NCBI GenBank assembly: GCA_002197995.1
Contig: NGZR01000001.1
Location: 9,176,001-9,240,000 of the forward strand
Direction of reading: 5' to 3'
Length of the DNA: 64,000 bases
DNA from: Gaeumannomyces sp. JS-464
Lineage: Eukaryota > Ascomycota > Sordariomycetes > Magnaporthales > Magnaporthaceae
Shown: positions 23,817 through 35,042 of the stretch, piece after piece
How the letters are laid out: every line of letters starts with the position of its first letter
Numbering within the stretch: position 1 is the first letter of the stretch
Program-made: the position numbers and the translations under genes
Notes under the pieces: generated by a model
Told to the model about the DNA's origin: nothing
The model's database searches: none
Seen by the model: the letters and a program-made list of their open reading frames with translations, nothing else

Positions 23817-26647
23817 TCACATGAACTGTGGGACATACATGTCGTTTGTCGGGTCGTTTTGCCACCATGCCATGAGCTCGGTGTACACCGCGTCGCCGCT
23901 TTCCGTCAGTCCGGTCGAGGTCGCCGTTCCTATGGGATTGTACACAATCTCGGGAGTGGGACCTCCAACCATGGCCGCCGTTACCGGCATCGTCGGCAAG
24001 CCGTGAAAAGCCATTCCATCACCGCCTCTGTTATACCCGTGAGCGTGGAGGTATGTCGGGAGAGACGCAGGCTGGGGCCCATCCATCCCGGGACTCGGGA
24101 GCGGCTGTTGTTGTTGACCTGGCGCGCCACCACCCGGTACACCGCGGGACAAGTTGGTAAGGGACGTCGCGACAAGGAGCGGTGATGGGCTAGCCGAGGC
24201 GGCGGCGGACTTTGCAACGCCACTCGCAGCACCGGCGACAGATACGGTAGGGCCGAATTGCGGGCTGGGGGTGTGAGGAACGCCGGTGAACATCAGTGCG
24301 CGCAATTTGTGGACAAGACTGGCGAGGTCCTGCATGACGCGGAGACAGTCTGTTGCGTACGTATCGCCCGCAGTTGCCTCGCGTTGAAAGGCATCGATCG
24401 CGAACGTGATATCGGATACGTCGTCTGGTCGCAGGTCCACAAACGCAATCTGATGCAGCAGGAGCATGATGGCGGCATTGAAGACACAGTGCATGTCTGG
24501 GAGCAGCAGCTTGGATGCGGGAGACATCTCGGCCAGCCATCGACCCAGCCGCAGGTTGCGCCGTGCCGCCTCGGAGCACTCGCGAAACAAGCGAATCTGC
24601 GGGTGATGATCCTCGATACCAGCAGAGCGCGTACGGAATGGTGGTCTGGCAATCCTTTGATACGACGGGGGCGAGGAGCCATCTGAATGGCGTTGATGTT
24701 GTTGGCCCTGGGCGGCTTGCCCGCGTTGTTGCCACGGCTGTGTGAGGAAGCGATCAGCGACCGCCTTCTTGACGGCGATTAAAAAGATGGGACGAATAGT
24801 GAGTATCAGAAGCTGCAGGAGAGTTGAAAGTAGTGTTAGGACTCCGACTCCAGCCTCGTATCTGCTAAGGGACTACAACAAATGATGGGACAATGGCGCA
24901 CCTGGTTGTGGCTCATGTGGAGCGTGCACAGCGGCCGGTCTTTTGAGAACGTCTCGTACGACATGCGTAGCTCGTTGGGAAGACTCCACAACCAGTCGGA
25001 AAGCAACTGCAGCGCTTTGTCGACATGCAAGGTCCCAGTAGTTGTTGGGCTTCCATCGGCCCAGGTGCTACGGGCGATACGATAAGTCTTGCACACGATG
25101 TGCCCAGATATTTTCGACAGCGCGATGTGGGCTCGAAGGCCGACAGAGCTTGGCAGTCCTCTACATGTGGGATAAGTAGGTTTAGTCAACTGACGACAGC
25201 AAGCGGGAGGAAGGATATGCGCAGTATCTTACGGCACGTCTTGTGGCAAGTCTAGCCTGATGGCGTCGTCCATTATTGTGGGTGGCCGTCCCATAAGGCA
25301 ACTGATCCAGCGATCGAGAATGTAGACTGTCCAGAAGATACGCTTGCCGAGCTCGTTAGTGGAACAGCCGCGATGGATACCCTGCATAATGGAGGTGTGT
25401 ATCGCCGTGGTGATGTACATGTACGCAGCGTCGCGGCGGTTCATCTCGACCATGTACAGGCCCATGAGAGCCATCGTGGCAACGTCGGAACTGGAGTAGG
25501 TTGAGACCTCGAGAGGGTTACCCAGTAGTATACGCGCGCACGCAAAGAACGTTTCACCGTCCTGCTTCGAGTTGGTTGTTGTCGGACCAAACAGGCTCGC
25601 ATAGGCAAGGGCCGCGTGGTAGAACGCCATGCCGCGGTGCGCAACGAGGTCCTCGGTGGTCGAGGCTAGTCGGGGGCCGCGCCCTGGCTCGGCCCGTCGG
25701 GCATGGAGCGCAGGTCGCCCCAAAAATAGATTCCCCCGGACACGCCACTGTCCTGTATGAAATAGCGTAGGTCTTCTAGCTTTTCCGACATCTCGCCTGG
25801 CGGCGGCAGCCAGAGAGGGTTGACATTGAGAGCGGGCAGCGGACGTGAGTCCGAGGTCTGGTACCGGCCCACCGAGGCGAGGAACGTGTTGCCTGTGCCG
25901 TACTCTGGGACCGAGCCGCCGTTGAAGGCGAGCGGGAAGATGGTCGACATGAACTGCTTGAGGTTGTCGAGAAAGGTGGCACCCGACGTCTCGCCGAGGT
26001 ACCGCGCAGTGCCGTCTGTGTCCTGGAGCAGTCGCCCATCTTCGGGCGGCGAGTGTGACTCCTCGCCCTCGCCCACGGTACTGCTGGCAGTAGGCGAGCT
26101 TAGGCCGAGAGCGCCAGCACTAGCACCATTGTCGTTTGGGATGGACAGAGAGCGCCGTGGGCTCGTGTTGAAGTTGAACAGTTGCTGGCGGCGGGTGTTG
26201 TCGGGATCTAGATCCTGGAGACAGCGCTCCAGCGAGGCACATTTTGATCGTAGCTCCTCCAGCTCAGATTTTGGTATTGTCACCTTGTCGACAGCGACCG
26301 GGTAGACGCAGTCTCTGGACGCGGCCTCGCATTGCCTACATGGCCTCTCGCCAGAGCACTTGACGCGCTTGACATTACAGCTATTGCATCTGTGGCAAAA
26401 GCGGGGTGGTAAGCCTAAAGTTTGTTGCTTTTGATTTCTACTCCCTTCTCCTCTTTTTCTTCATCCCACACTGACGGATCACCCTGGGAGCCAAATGCAA
26501 GGCAGACAGCAGGACCGCTCGCTTGGGTTGTTTCACTCACGCAGTTGCAACACGCTTTCTCTGCTCGGGAGACACTTTGTGTCGACGTGGATTCACCGGC
26601 AACCTTTGAACACCGGATGGGCTCGACGTTGACCTTGACCTTGGCAT
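23817..26647 (-). CDS. Zn2Cys6 fungal transcription factor (about 839 aa)
   Basis: Nuclear DNA-binding regulator. Exons are 26541-26647, 25233-26389, 24902-25160 and 23817-24812, with phases that agree if one base is restored in the C5 run near 25680. The binuclear zinc cluster is split by the first intron: VSPEQRKRVATA joins CNSCNVKRVKCSGERPCRQC, then EAASRDCVYP (six Cys present). A short coiled coil follows (LEELRSKCASLERCLQDLD). The central fungal-specific transcription-factor domain includes TFFACARILLGNPLEVSTYS, GIHRGCSTNELGKRIFW, VYILDRWISCLMGRPPTI and MDDAIRLDLP. The C-terminal 200 residues are Pro/Gly/Gln-rich, as in activation regions. Target genes are not evident; the nearest candidate is the glycosidase gene downstream on the same strand. 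Confidence 0.9.
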
Positions 26648-29316
26648 GATGTTGTTGTGCAGATGCACACTCGAGTCCTGCGGGGACCAGCGGAATAGCC
26701 TCCCGCGCAAGGGGGATTTTTGGTGGCTTGCGGGAAAGGCGTCAGGGAGGGCTGGGGCGCCAAAAAGGGCGACTTTGTTTCCCCCTTGCCTCGGGGCGTT
26801 TCTTCTGCTTTGGTGGCGGCAGCAGCTGAACTTGTAAGATTCTGAGTCTAACAGCCGTGCAGGTCTTGGAACCTGGGTTTTTCTTTCGAATCCTTCCTTC
26901 TCTCCGACCCCGGGCTTGCAGTCGCTGTTTTCTCTTCCCCCAAAGCAGGGGAGGGATCTGGCTGTGCGTCTGGCGGGGATTGACGGCTCCGAGCCGAGGG
27001 TCGGTCAGTATGGTGGTGGCGCTGTAAGCCCCTAAGCAGGAAACCGACAGACCTGGTCAGGTACCCCGACCTCTGGCAGCGTTCGTGGCCCCAAATGCAA
27101 GCCAAGATTCCGAGCGTGGAATTTGATGGAAAGCCCGGGCCTGGGTACCTGGAGACCAGGCAGACGGGAGGGTCACTTGCGTGTGGTGCGGATGGACTTG
27201 TTGGGTGGGCGGGCAAAAAGAGGGGTTTGGGGCGTTGGAAAGACAGGCGACGCAACAAAAAGGGATGGGGCGGTGTTGGTGTTTGGGCGGCTAGCCTCAC
27301 CTCGCTCCCAACGACATGGACCTGGGAATCCAAGTGAAGATATACATCAGCAAGAGGGGAGGTCATGGATGCTGTTGAGGCCCTGGTTGCAAGCTCCAAA
27401 ACGGAAGATGCACGACGGCGAGCACGGAAAGGATTCCTTCTGTCATTGTTGCCTCTCGGCACCCATCCGATGCACCTGGGGCCGTATCGCATCGAATGGG
27501 GTGTTCCCTTGCCAGGCGGAGACTCAGGCCGACAGCGCCCGAGACCTCGACAGGGCCTGGTTTGTCTGCCGGGTGGCGCTCCCCTCCCGCTGCTCTGCCG
27601 TTATTTCTGGCGTTATTCTTGTGCCTATCTCGAGCGTGGCTGTGGTGCGTCTTGTGGAGGGCTGCCTTCAGGTGTATCTCCAAGTCGAGTTCAGTCGGGT
27701 GGGGACAAGCCCAAGGTCGGTCACGACCCGCCCAAATGGCGCGGATTCTGGCAGCTCCCGCCAAAGGATCAAATTCCTCGATGGAGATGGATGGCATGGG
27801 TTGCATGGGCTCAATGGAATGGAGGGTTCGAGGCAGGGGATCCAGACAAGATTGCGACTCTACCTAGCGCCTGGTGATTCCCAGCATGCCAGCTCGGCTT
27901 GGCGCTATGATTCGGCCCCAGACACCCTGCTTGTGGAAGGAGGGTCAAATACGGTCGCACTGAGAAGCCACCAATGCCAGCTATGACGTTTTGGGCAAAA
28001 CCGACCCAGAGAAGCGTGAAAGGTTGAATCAGAGACCTCGACACTCCTCTGGAACATTCACGCATCGAGATTGAGGAAGTCGGCTGCCAGTCATATCGTC
28101 GTGTGTTGTCGCGTTAGGACGGCTGCGAGCGTGTCCACAAACCAGTGCTGGCAGTGATCTCATCGTGGCCGGGGCGGGAAATGTCCGTGGCCTGGCCTGC
28201 CTGACCCGTACTAGCGCGAATTGAGCCTCGTAGGCCTGCAGACCCTAGTGACGCAGGAGTGTGCGATCACCGAGGGGCAGCGAGAGACTACCGGGACAGG
28301 CATGGGACGAACACCTAAAAATATCGGCTGAACCTGATCACGAATCCTTCTGCCGGGGAGGGAAAAAATTGGGTTCAGAGGGTCATGCATATGTGGGAAT
28401 CGATATTTCAAAGACTGCCATGGCGATTTCTGGTTGCGTTGAATCCAACCGGAGGCAGCACCCGATGGGCAAAATTAGAACAGCGGATCATGAAGTCACC
28501 AGGCGATTGAGGTTGCTCTGTGTGGTTTCCCAGCGAAGAGGAACACCTAGTGAGCGGGGCCGGAGAAATCGAAATCGGGCTGGGAAGGAGCATAGGTGGG
28601 ACCTGGAGCTAGGTAGGTATTGGCGGGAAGCGGTGAAATTAACGTTAAGCTCGTTCCTGCCGCTCTCAATTGTATTTTGCCAGGCTTCAGGCCTCGAGGC
28701 CGTACGCACAAACCCAATCTCATGATGATCGCAATTCAGTCAACGCCAAAACGGGCCGGGCCCGTTTACCGTTCGTGCCGCTTACCGTTTTTATTCCGTC
28801 AGACGGACCACCAGTCAACCCGATGGTGAAGAGGGAGGGGATATGGAACCAGCATCCCCAGCAAGCTAACCCCCACCCACCCTGGTGCTCTCTTTGAACC
28901 CGTTCGACGCATATCCGCCATCACCATCCACGAGCGGGCCATGCAAAACCCCATCTTCGGTCCTTTGACATCCACCTATCGTTGGCCGAAATTGCTCAGG
29001 TACGGTACTTAGGTAAGAGGTACCTAAGGTACCTCAGCACGCCTGCCCGTCAGCTCAAGGCTTTTCACATTTCAGTCGCCACGGGGACCTATTGCATGCT
29101 CAAATTGGCGAATTTGTCACACCATGGCGATACCACGTTGTAACCGGCGCTGCGAGTTCGCAGTGGTTACCCATACAAGCCATCACCCCGTTCCCGCAGA
29201 GTGACTGCATGGGGGTGAAGAATCCTTCATCATCTCCACACCACCCCACGCTCGGCTCCTCCCTTCTTCGACCCTGTTATTTATATCGCGAAGGAGCGAT
29301 GGGGCGGGATGATACC
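26648..29316. other. Intergenic, 2.7 kb
   Basis: Upstream region of the Zn2Cys6 gene and downstream region of the NUDIX/eIF2B-like gene. Overlapping long open frames on both strands at 26.8-28.0 kb (for example 27363-27806 minus and 27123-27986 plus) are mutual shadows, rich in Pro/Arg/Gly, with no family pattern. I see no gene that I can support. Confidence 0.45.
28999..29036. repeat. Second AGGTACCT-type palindrome cluster
   Basis: Variants of the same unit as at 16253 (GGTACTTAGGTA, GAGGTACCTAAGGTACCT) occur within about 38 bases. Fold-back pairing between adjacent copies is possible. Confidence 0.6.
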
Positions 29317-31229
29317 TTACAGATCCGAAAAGAATCTCTCGACCTCAGCTGCCAGCGCATTGGACCGCCTGGCGATGTCCTCGATGGTCCAGACCCCACG
29401 CTCGGAGATGTAGATGTCGACAAGAGTCTGCGGCACCCACTCGAACGATACGTTTCTAACCGCAACCCTGAGGCCGCCGAGCGCAGCCGCCTTCCCCGTC
29501 CTCGTTCCATCATCCCACTTCCCCCCACTCCCCTCTCCCTGCGTGGGCCCGTTCGATGTAGCCAGCTTGAACAGTATCATACCCGCCGCGTGGCGGACCC
29601 GATCGCTGTTGTGCTCCGATTCCCAAGCGAGAAACACTTGTCGGGGCCCGGTGTCCTCCACCACGTGCTCGCTCGGATCGCCCGGGAGCGCCACCTTGTC
29701 AGACTCGCTGATCACCACCACTGCTGCCGAGGTGCCTGCCACATGGCGGGTGCTCAGAATAGCAGGCAGAGATCCCGTCTTGTTGCTTACGGCCCCTGAC
29801 GCCGAGATACGGTCCGCCCCGATGAGAACCAAGTCCACGCCCTCGACCGCCATCGCCACCGCAGCATCTGGAAATATTGTGATGCTGAGCTTGCTGGTTA
29901 ACTCATTGTCCTTCTCGTCCCTCGTTCCACTTCCTTTTTCTCTAGCCTGTACTTCGCTCTCTGACACTTTCTCGGCCACAGCTGCGGCAAGGGAGAGGCC
30001 TTCAAAGAGTGGGCGCGACTCGAGCACCCGCAAGTCTAAGGACATGCCAGTCTTGAGCATGGCGCGGTGCAGGCTCTGCGAGATTGTCGAGCTGTCCGAC
30101 AATGTCAGTATAGAGATTGGCCGCTGGGGGTCCGCGAGCCTTTCGACCCCGAACCTGTTCTGAACAAAGCGGGTGAACTCCTCGGCCACAGAACTCCCGC
30201 GGTCAACCCTCATCGCAAGCAGTTTATCGAGTTCCCCCACGACAGCTTCACGCCACCGAACCAACTTCCCGTCTTGTTTGCCTTGACCGGCGTCACCTGC
30301 TTCTGGCAAAGACCCTCCGAGCCCGGGATGGTGGATGGCGGAATCGATAGACTGCAGAGCTTCGAGAACTACGGCGAGTATAGCCGCGCCCATGCTCTCG
30401 CGCCCGTTCTTCCACAGATGCCACGCCGCAAACCGCACTTTGGACCACCAGAGCGGTGTCGGGCCGTCGTTTTCGTTGACATTGCCCTCGTCCGGAAGGA
30501 GCCCAGCTACGTCCCTTAGAATCCGCAGCGCCTCGCCCGCCAGCTGCCGCGCGCCGCTCTGGTAGTCGGTCCTGAGGCGATCAAGCCCACGCGCTAATGC
30601 TGCGCCAGCCTCCGAGCCAAGATCAGCCTCGAAGTAAACACGTCGCAGGCTTTCGGCTAGACGTGGGACGCCTTGAACCCCTCCGCCTCCATGTTTGATT
30701 ATTCGCAGCGGATCGTGCCAGCCCCAAGCCTCGTGCTCCCAGTCGGTCACAATGGCGGCAGCATCGCCGACGCAGACGAGGTGGAAGGCGAAAGGATGCA
30801 CCGTCCATTCGCGGCCGGCAGCAGGGTCGGCGAAGGTGTAGGGCTTGCCGTGACGCAGCAGCTCGAGCTCGCGGCTCGTCAGCTGGGTCTCCTCGCCCAG
30901 CTCACGCCAAGCGGCAGACAGTGGGGATTGGTCTTCTTTCTCTATAGAACCGGATATCGGCGCCAGCATATGTCTATAAGAGTGGCCGTTTCCCCCAGTG
31001 GTAAGCCTGGTGTGCTGTTTGTAGTTCAATCCCTGTCTCCCGTCAAGGGGATAGGGGATGTAGGTTGGGGTCAGAAGAAGACCTACTGGTATGTGCTGAC
31101 TTTGTCGCTCCGTTGGAAAAGCGCGACCTCGGCACGTCCAGAGTCGCTGCTCTTGAAAATGAAACATGACACGACCGACCGCTTAATCAGTCCGCCAGTC
31201 GATGTCTTGGATGTTGTAGAAGACGACAT
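29317..31229 (-). CDS. NUDIX hydrolase fused to eIF2B-alpha-like domain (599 aa)
   Basis: Two exons, 31087-31229 and 29317-30973, join exactly (donor GTAGGT, acceptor CTTATAG). The N-terminal half is a NUDIX hydrolase: RSVVSCFIFKSSDSGRAEVA, LFQRSDKVSTYQHMLAPISG, then AAWRELGEETQL, whose REXXEE-like core (RELGEE) marks the NUDIX box. The C-terminal half (about residues 250-599) matches the eIF2B alpha/beta/delta-like superfamily that includes ribose-1,5-bisphosphate and methylthioribose-1-phosphate isomerases: ISILTLSDSSTISQSLHRAM, LRVLESRPLFEGLSLAAAV, VDLVLIGADRISASGAVSNK, TGSLPAILSTRHVAGT and PQTLVDIYISERG. GADRI plus NKTG are the usual phosphate/substrate-site motifs. The protein probably acts on a nucleotide- or sugar-phosphate, not in translation; that is inference from the fold. 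The annotation as an initiation factor would be misleading. Confidence 0.88.
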
Positions 31230-34064
31230 ATTTCTGCAATATCCCTCAGGAGTGATGCTCGTAAAAGGTGGATGCCAGAAAAATCGAGCCCCCCGGATGC
31301 GTTGCGCAGGAGAGCAATCGCCGCCTTGCAACACGTTACAAGGCCACTTCCTAAGGTCATCAGATATGTGGGAGCATATATCAGATGATGCACATTGACA
31401 GAACAGCCACTACCTAGCTGGATTTGGACTGGTGTCTGAACGTCCGTACGAGTTAGCCTCTGCCTCCGATGATTATCGTATGAGCCGACGGGATCTGGAA
31501 GCTCACGTCGTCGCCCACACTGAAGTGAACATAGTTGCAAGGCCATCATCCCACGGTGTCGCATCCATGATTTCCTTAGCTCCGCCGATCATGTGCGCGC
31601 ATTTCAGCACATCTGGTGCTTCCATCCTCTGCGTTCCTTCCTCAATCGCAGCACGCTCAGAACGCTTGGGGCACACAGCACGATTTACCCCGCAGTTGGG
31701 TGAAGAACCCCACCATCGCGAACCCTAACCCCGGCCAAACCTGCCGCATGTGGGAGACCAAGCCAAATCATTGACAGCGCGGGCTGGTTAAGCAGGATCT
31801 TGCTGGTAGTAAAATCGCCCACCATACTACTACTCCTTACGATGTCGCGTGCGCACAACATTTCAGGGCAAATGTATTTTACGGTTTTCTGTCCTCAAAG
31901 CCATTTCTCCAGATCTCGGCATGCCCGATCATGGGATTAAAAGTGGGGAAATTCTACAAGGAGATTTTCAGCTCCCCGCCTCACCGTTTTCGCTCACACC
32001 TCGAAACGGTGAGATCAAACCTTAACCTTGCTCAGTGGACCTGGCCGCCCACTACCCCTCTCGCGACAATTCATCCCCCTATTCCTTCCCAAGGATCTGG
32101 TAACCACGCCAGGACGGCATGGAATGGAGGGTAATACTTTCAAGTCGAGCAATGTGCACCAGCCCCCCGCACCGAGTCGTTCCGGCTCTTTCCATCTTAT
32201 CGTTCATCTGTTTCTTTTGAGAACGAGCAGTCCCATGAATGGCGCCTTCGCGGAGTTTGAAATGGGATCTAGAGGTGTCGCAAATCGCGCAAACCGCTCA
32301 TGCATTTGGGGTGTTTACTTGAATAGGAAAGCAAGCCATCATCACCGGTGACTCTTTCGCTGTTGTGACGATCCAAATGCGACTGTCCCAACCTTGAACC
32401 CTGCTTCTTACGCCGGGTACCGTCACCGATGTAAAATATCTTGGCGGCCACCTGCATGCAGGGGCAGGCAGCGCCAGGGGGGACGGAGGCATCAAGGAAT
32501 CTTGGATTCGTTGCGGCAAAAAGAAGAAAAAGAAAAAGGGAAAGGGGCAGGCCGAGGGAAACGATGTCCCTGAGTGGTCGGAACCCGAGATTTTGTGTCG
32601 GTGCCGGTCGGTTCGTGGCTGTCAACGTTGCTCCGTCCACCCCCCCCCCCCCCCCCCCACCCCCCCCCCCCCCGGGATATAGGCATCAAGGTTCTGTCGG
32701 CGGGGAAGCGGAGATACGAGATGGCTCATCATGAGAGAATAGGCCCCGCCGGGCTTTGGGTGTCGTTTGCCATCGCAAATGTGGTGTTTTTCCGCGCCCA
32801 GTGGCAATGGAGGAGGATGTTGTCGCTGGAGGTGGTGGCATCGGCGGTGACAGCTGGTGGCTCGGCCGCTAAATGGACCCAAGCAAGTCGTGGGCGTCTA
32901 TCCCTAGCGTACCCAGATTCTTTCCATGAGATTGCCGGACGTATGGTTGTGGAGGAAAATACATTTACAGACTTCAAGTTCACGAGCTGTTCTCCTACCC
33001 CGATGAGCTCAACCTTTCCTCCATCTTGCGGTCGGTATGCATCTGCAGTAGGTCTCGATGGATGGGGAGTTGACGGTCGTCTGCGGGCAATATTGCTCAA
33101 CGTTGTATCGCGTTTGCACTCTCTCCCACCATCCTCTTGGGCGATCTGCCGTGTGTGCTCGCCACCGCAGGTGTGGGTAGCAGTGAGGGCGGTGGTGCTT
33201 GGCACGTTCATGCTTGTCCATCGAGGAGCACTCAGTGGCCCCGCCGTTTGTGTGCTCGTCGTAGCCACTAGTGAATCGGACCACCAAAAGGCAGCGCAAT
33301 TGCACGGCTGGAAAACACTCCCGCCGCGTGCCAGTTGGAGCGAATAAAAATCGATGATACTCCAGCGAGATCCATGAAAGCGATGGAAAGTAGAGGCGGA
33401 TTGGGAGCTTTAATAGCCCGTGCAGTGGGCGGGCCCTTCACGGTACTTTTGGCGCCGCGAAGCAGTAGTGCCGGGTGCGTCTTCCGACTTCTCGACCGAG
33501 TCCCAGCTCTTTCGTGCACAAACTACAAGACGGGGGAGCTCCGCCGCATGACCCCAAGAACTTGTGTGGGCATCTTTGCCAGCCGCTGGATCACAGCCGG
33601 CCGATAGCAGCAATCCTTTGTGGCCTCTCAAATTCGGGATGCCGCCGGATGCTGTACCCTTGACACGCATTACTGTGCTATCTTGGTATGGTCCGTTCAG
33701 GCGAGGCACTGCCGGGCACAAAGTCACGAAGCAAGTAGACCAGAAACCAGACAGCGTCAACCCGATCCAACGTAGGTGCAGCCGTAGTACCCGCGATTAC
33801 AATCGGCGTACCTTGGTCGCTTCCAAAATTTTGGCTTGGTAGTTGCCATTGTGGTGGCTGGGTGCCAAGGAAGAGCGTCTGAATTGACAGACTGCTACCT
33901 AACCGTCGTTATCAAAAGTCAAATACAATGGCGATTTCATCTGGGACTAGAGGTAAGGGCAACCTCGCGGATATTGGGCAAAGTAAAAAAAACTCCAGGA
34001 ACCAGAAACCACAAGAGTGGTCAAGTTGTTCTGGTCAGCGAAAGGCTTCCTTGCAACCATGGCC
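31230..34064. other. Intergenic, 2.8 kb, with poly(C) tract
   Basis: This lies upstream of the NUDIX/eIF2B-like gene and downstream of the membrane protein gene, both on the minus strand. The 257-codon plus-strand frame at 32574-33347 crosses the poly(C) tract, encodes a Pro run there, and lacks any conserved pattern. No gene that I can support. Confidence 0.45.
32640..32673. repeat. Poly(C) tract (C19-A-C14)
   Basis: Nineteen C residues, one A at 32659, then fourteen C residues, followed by GGGATAT. The complementary strand is a G-run able to form quadruplex structures. Length in this assembly is unreliable. Confidence 0.95.
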
Positions 34065-35042
34065 TCAAGAACAAGAAATTGCCTGCTTTGTGATCTCGAT
34101 ACCACCGCAGATCGTGACAATCCTGTTGAAGGGGCCCGAGGACCGTGGTTGGCTGAGCACTCCGCACCGGTAGGCGCGCCGTCCGACACCGTCTCGTTGC
34201 AAAAGCTAACGCAGCACGTGAAGCCGTCCGGGTCCCAAACGTAGCTGCGGATGTCGAAGCCGAATTGCGTGATGCCGACGCCCTTGATCACTTCGGTGAT
34301 CTCGCCCGTGAAGTTTATGCCGGACCAGCCCTGGAACTTGAACGGGCCGTTCAGCCCGGTTTCGTTGAGCTTGGTCGACGGAACCTTGCCTGTGGGCTGC
34401 GGCAGCGGCGGCGGTTGCGATGTTGTCGAGACCGGGGAGCTAGTATTTAGAGACACAGAGGGTTAGTTTTTGAGGCATTTAGGACATAGAATGTCTAGCT
34501 GTGCTTTGCTCGACTCACCTGTCGCCAGAAGCGCCGTCTGGCGCGCTTGGCTGACCTGAGCTCCTGGTCTGCTGAGAGGCCAGGCTGACGCCGACACCGA
34601 CGCCGACCACGATGGAGACGAGGATGATGCACGCGCCCATAACCATGTAGAAGACACGCTTTTTGAGACCGCAGATCCTCTCATCTCTCGCATCCGTTCC
34701 CTTCTCGTCCTCGGGGCTGAACTGGCTGCTCCCGGTGGGCACGGAGCCGGCCTGGAGTCCCGTGACAGGACTGGCGGGCGCCGTAGAGTCCCATGGAAGG
34801 CTACTCTGCTGGTCCTGAGGCTGCTGGCTGCTATGGTAGAGGCTGGACTCGAGCCCATTGGGCACCGCTGTGAACTTCGGGCTTTCGAGATCGGGGCCGG
34901 AGTACTTGGCGCCGCCGTCAAAGTACCGCTGGTGGGCGTACGCCTCTTGCGCGGTGAGGGCTTGTGGCGAGTCGTCCGGCATGGCCTGGGGATCATTCCC
35001 CGGAGCCACCTCGGGAAGGTGCTCGTCTGGAGGGATGCCCAT
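34065..35042 (-). CDS. Single-pass membrane protein with disordered cytosolic N-terminus
   Basis: A fungal family of unknown function. Exons are 34519-35042 and 34065-34439 (donor GTGAGT, acceptor ACTAG, CTAAC branch point). The first exon starts MGIPPDEHLPEVAPG and is Pro/Gln/Ser-rich. It then has Lys/Arg-flanked KKRVFYMVMGACIILVSIV, continuing as VGVGVGVSLA, one membrane helix. A Pro/Ser stalk leads to an extracellular domain: FKFQGWSGINFTGEI, FDIRSYVWDPDGFTCCVSFC with paired Cys. In the uninterrupted frame the protein runs to 33947 with poor composition. After restoring one base in the GGGGCCC run near 34131-34138, another frame reads PFNRIVTICGGIEI and stops at 34065, as expected for the family, so I prefer that end. 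It resembles glycoprotein-like surface proteins of ascomycetes. No enzymatic motif is seen. Confidence 0.7.

Noticed and set aside
26848..27986. Several overlapping long open frames on both strands
   Set aside because: They shadow one another across one GC-rich stretch. None has conserved-looking sequence, and the region is the promoter side of the Zn2Cys6 gene.
32574..33347. 257-codon plus-strand open frame
   Set aside because: It reads through the poly(C) tract as a Pro run and shows no domain pattern on either side.
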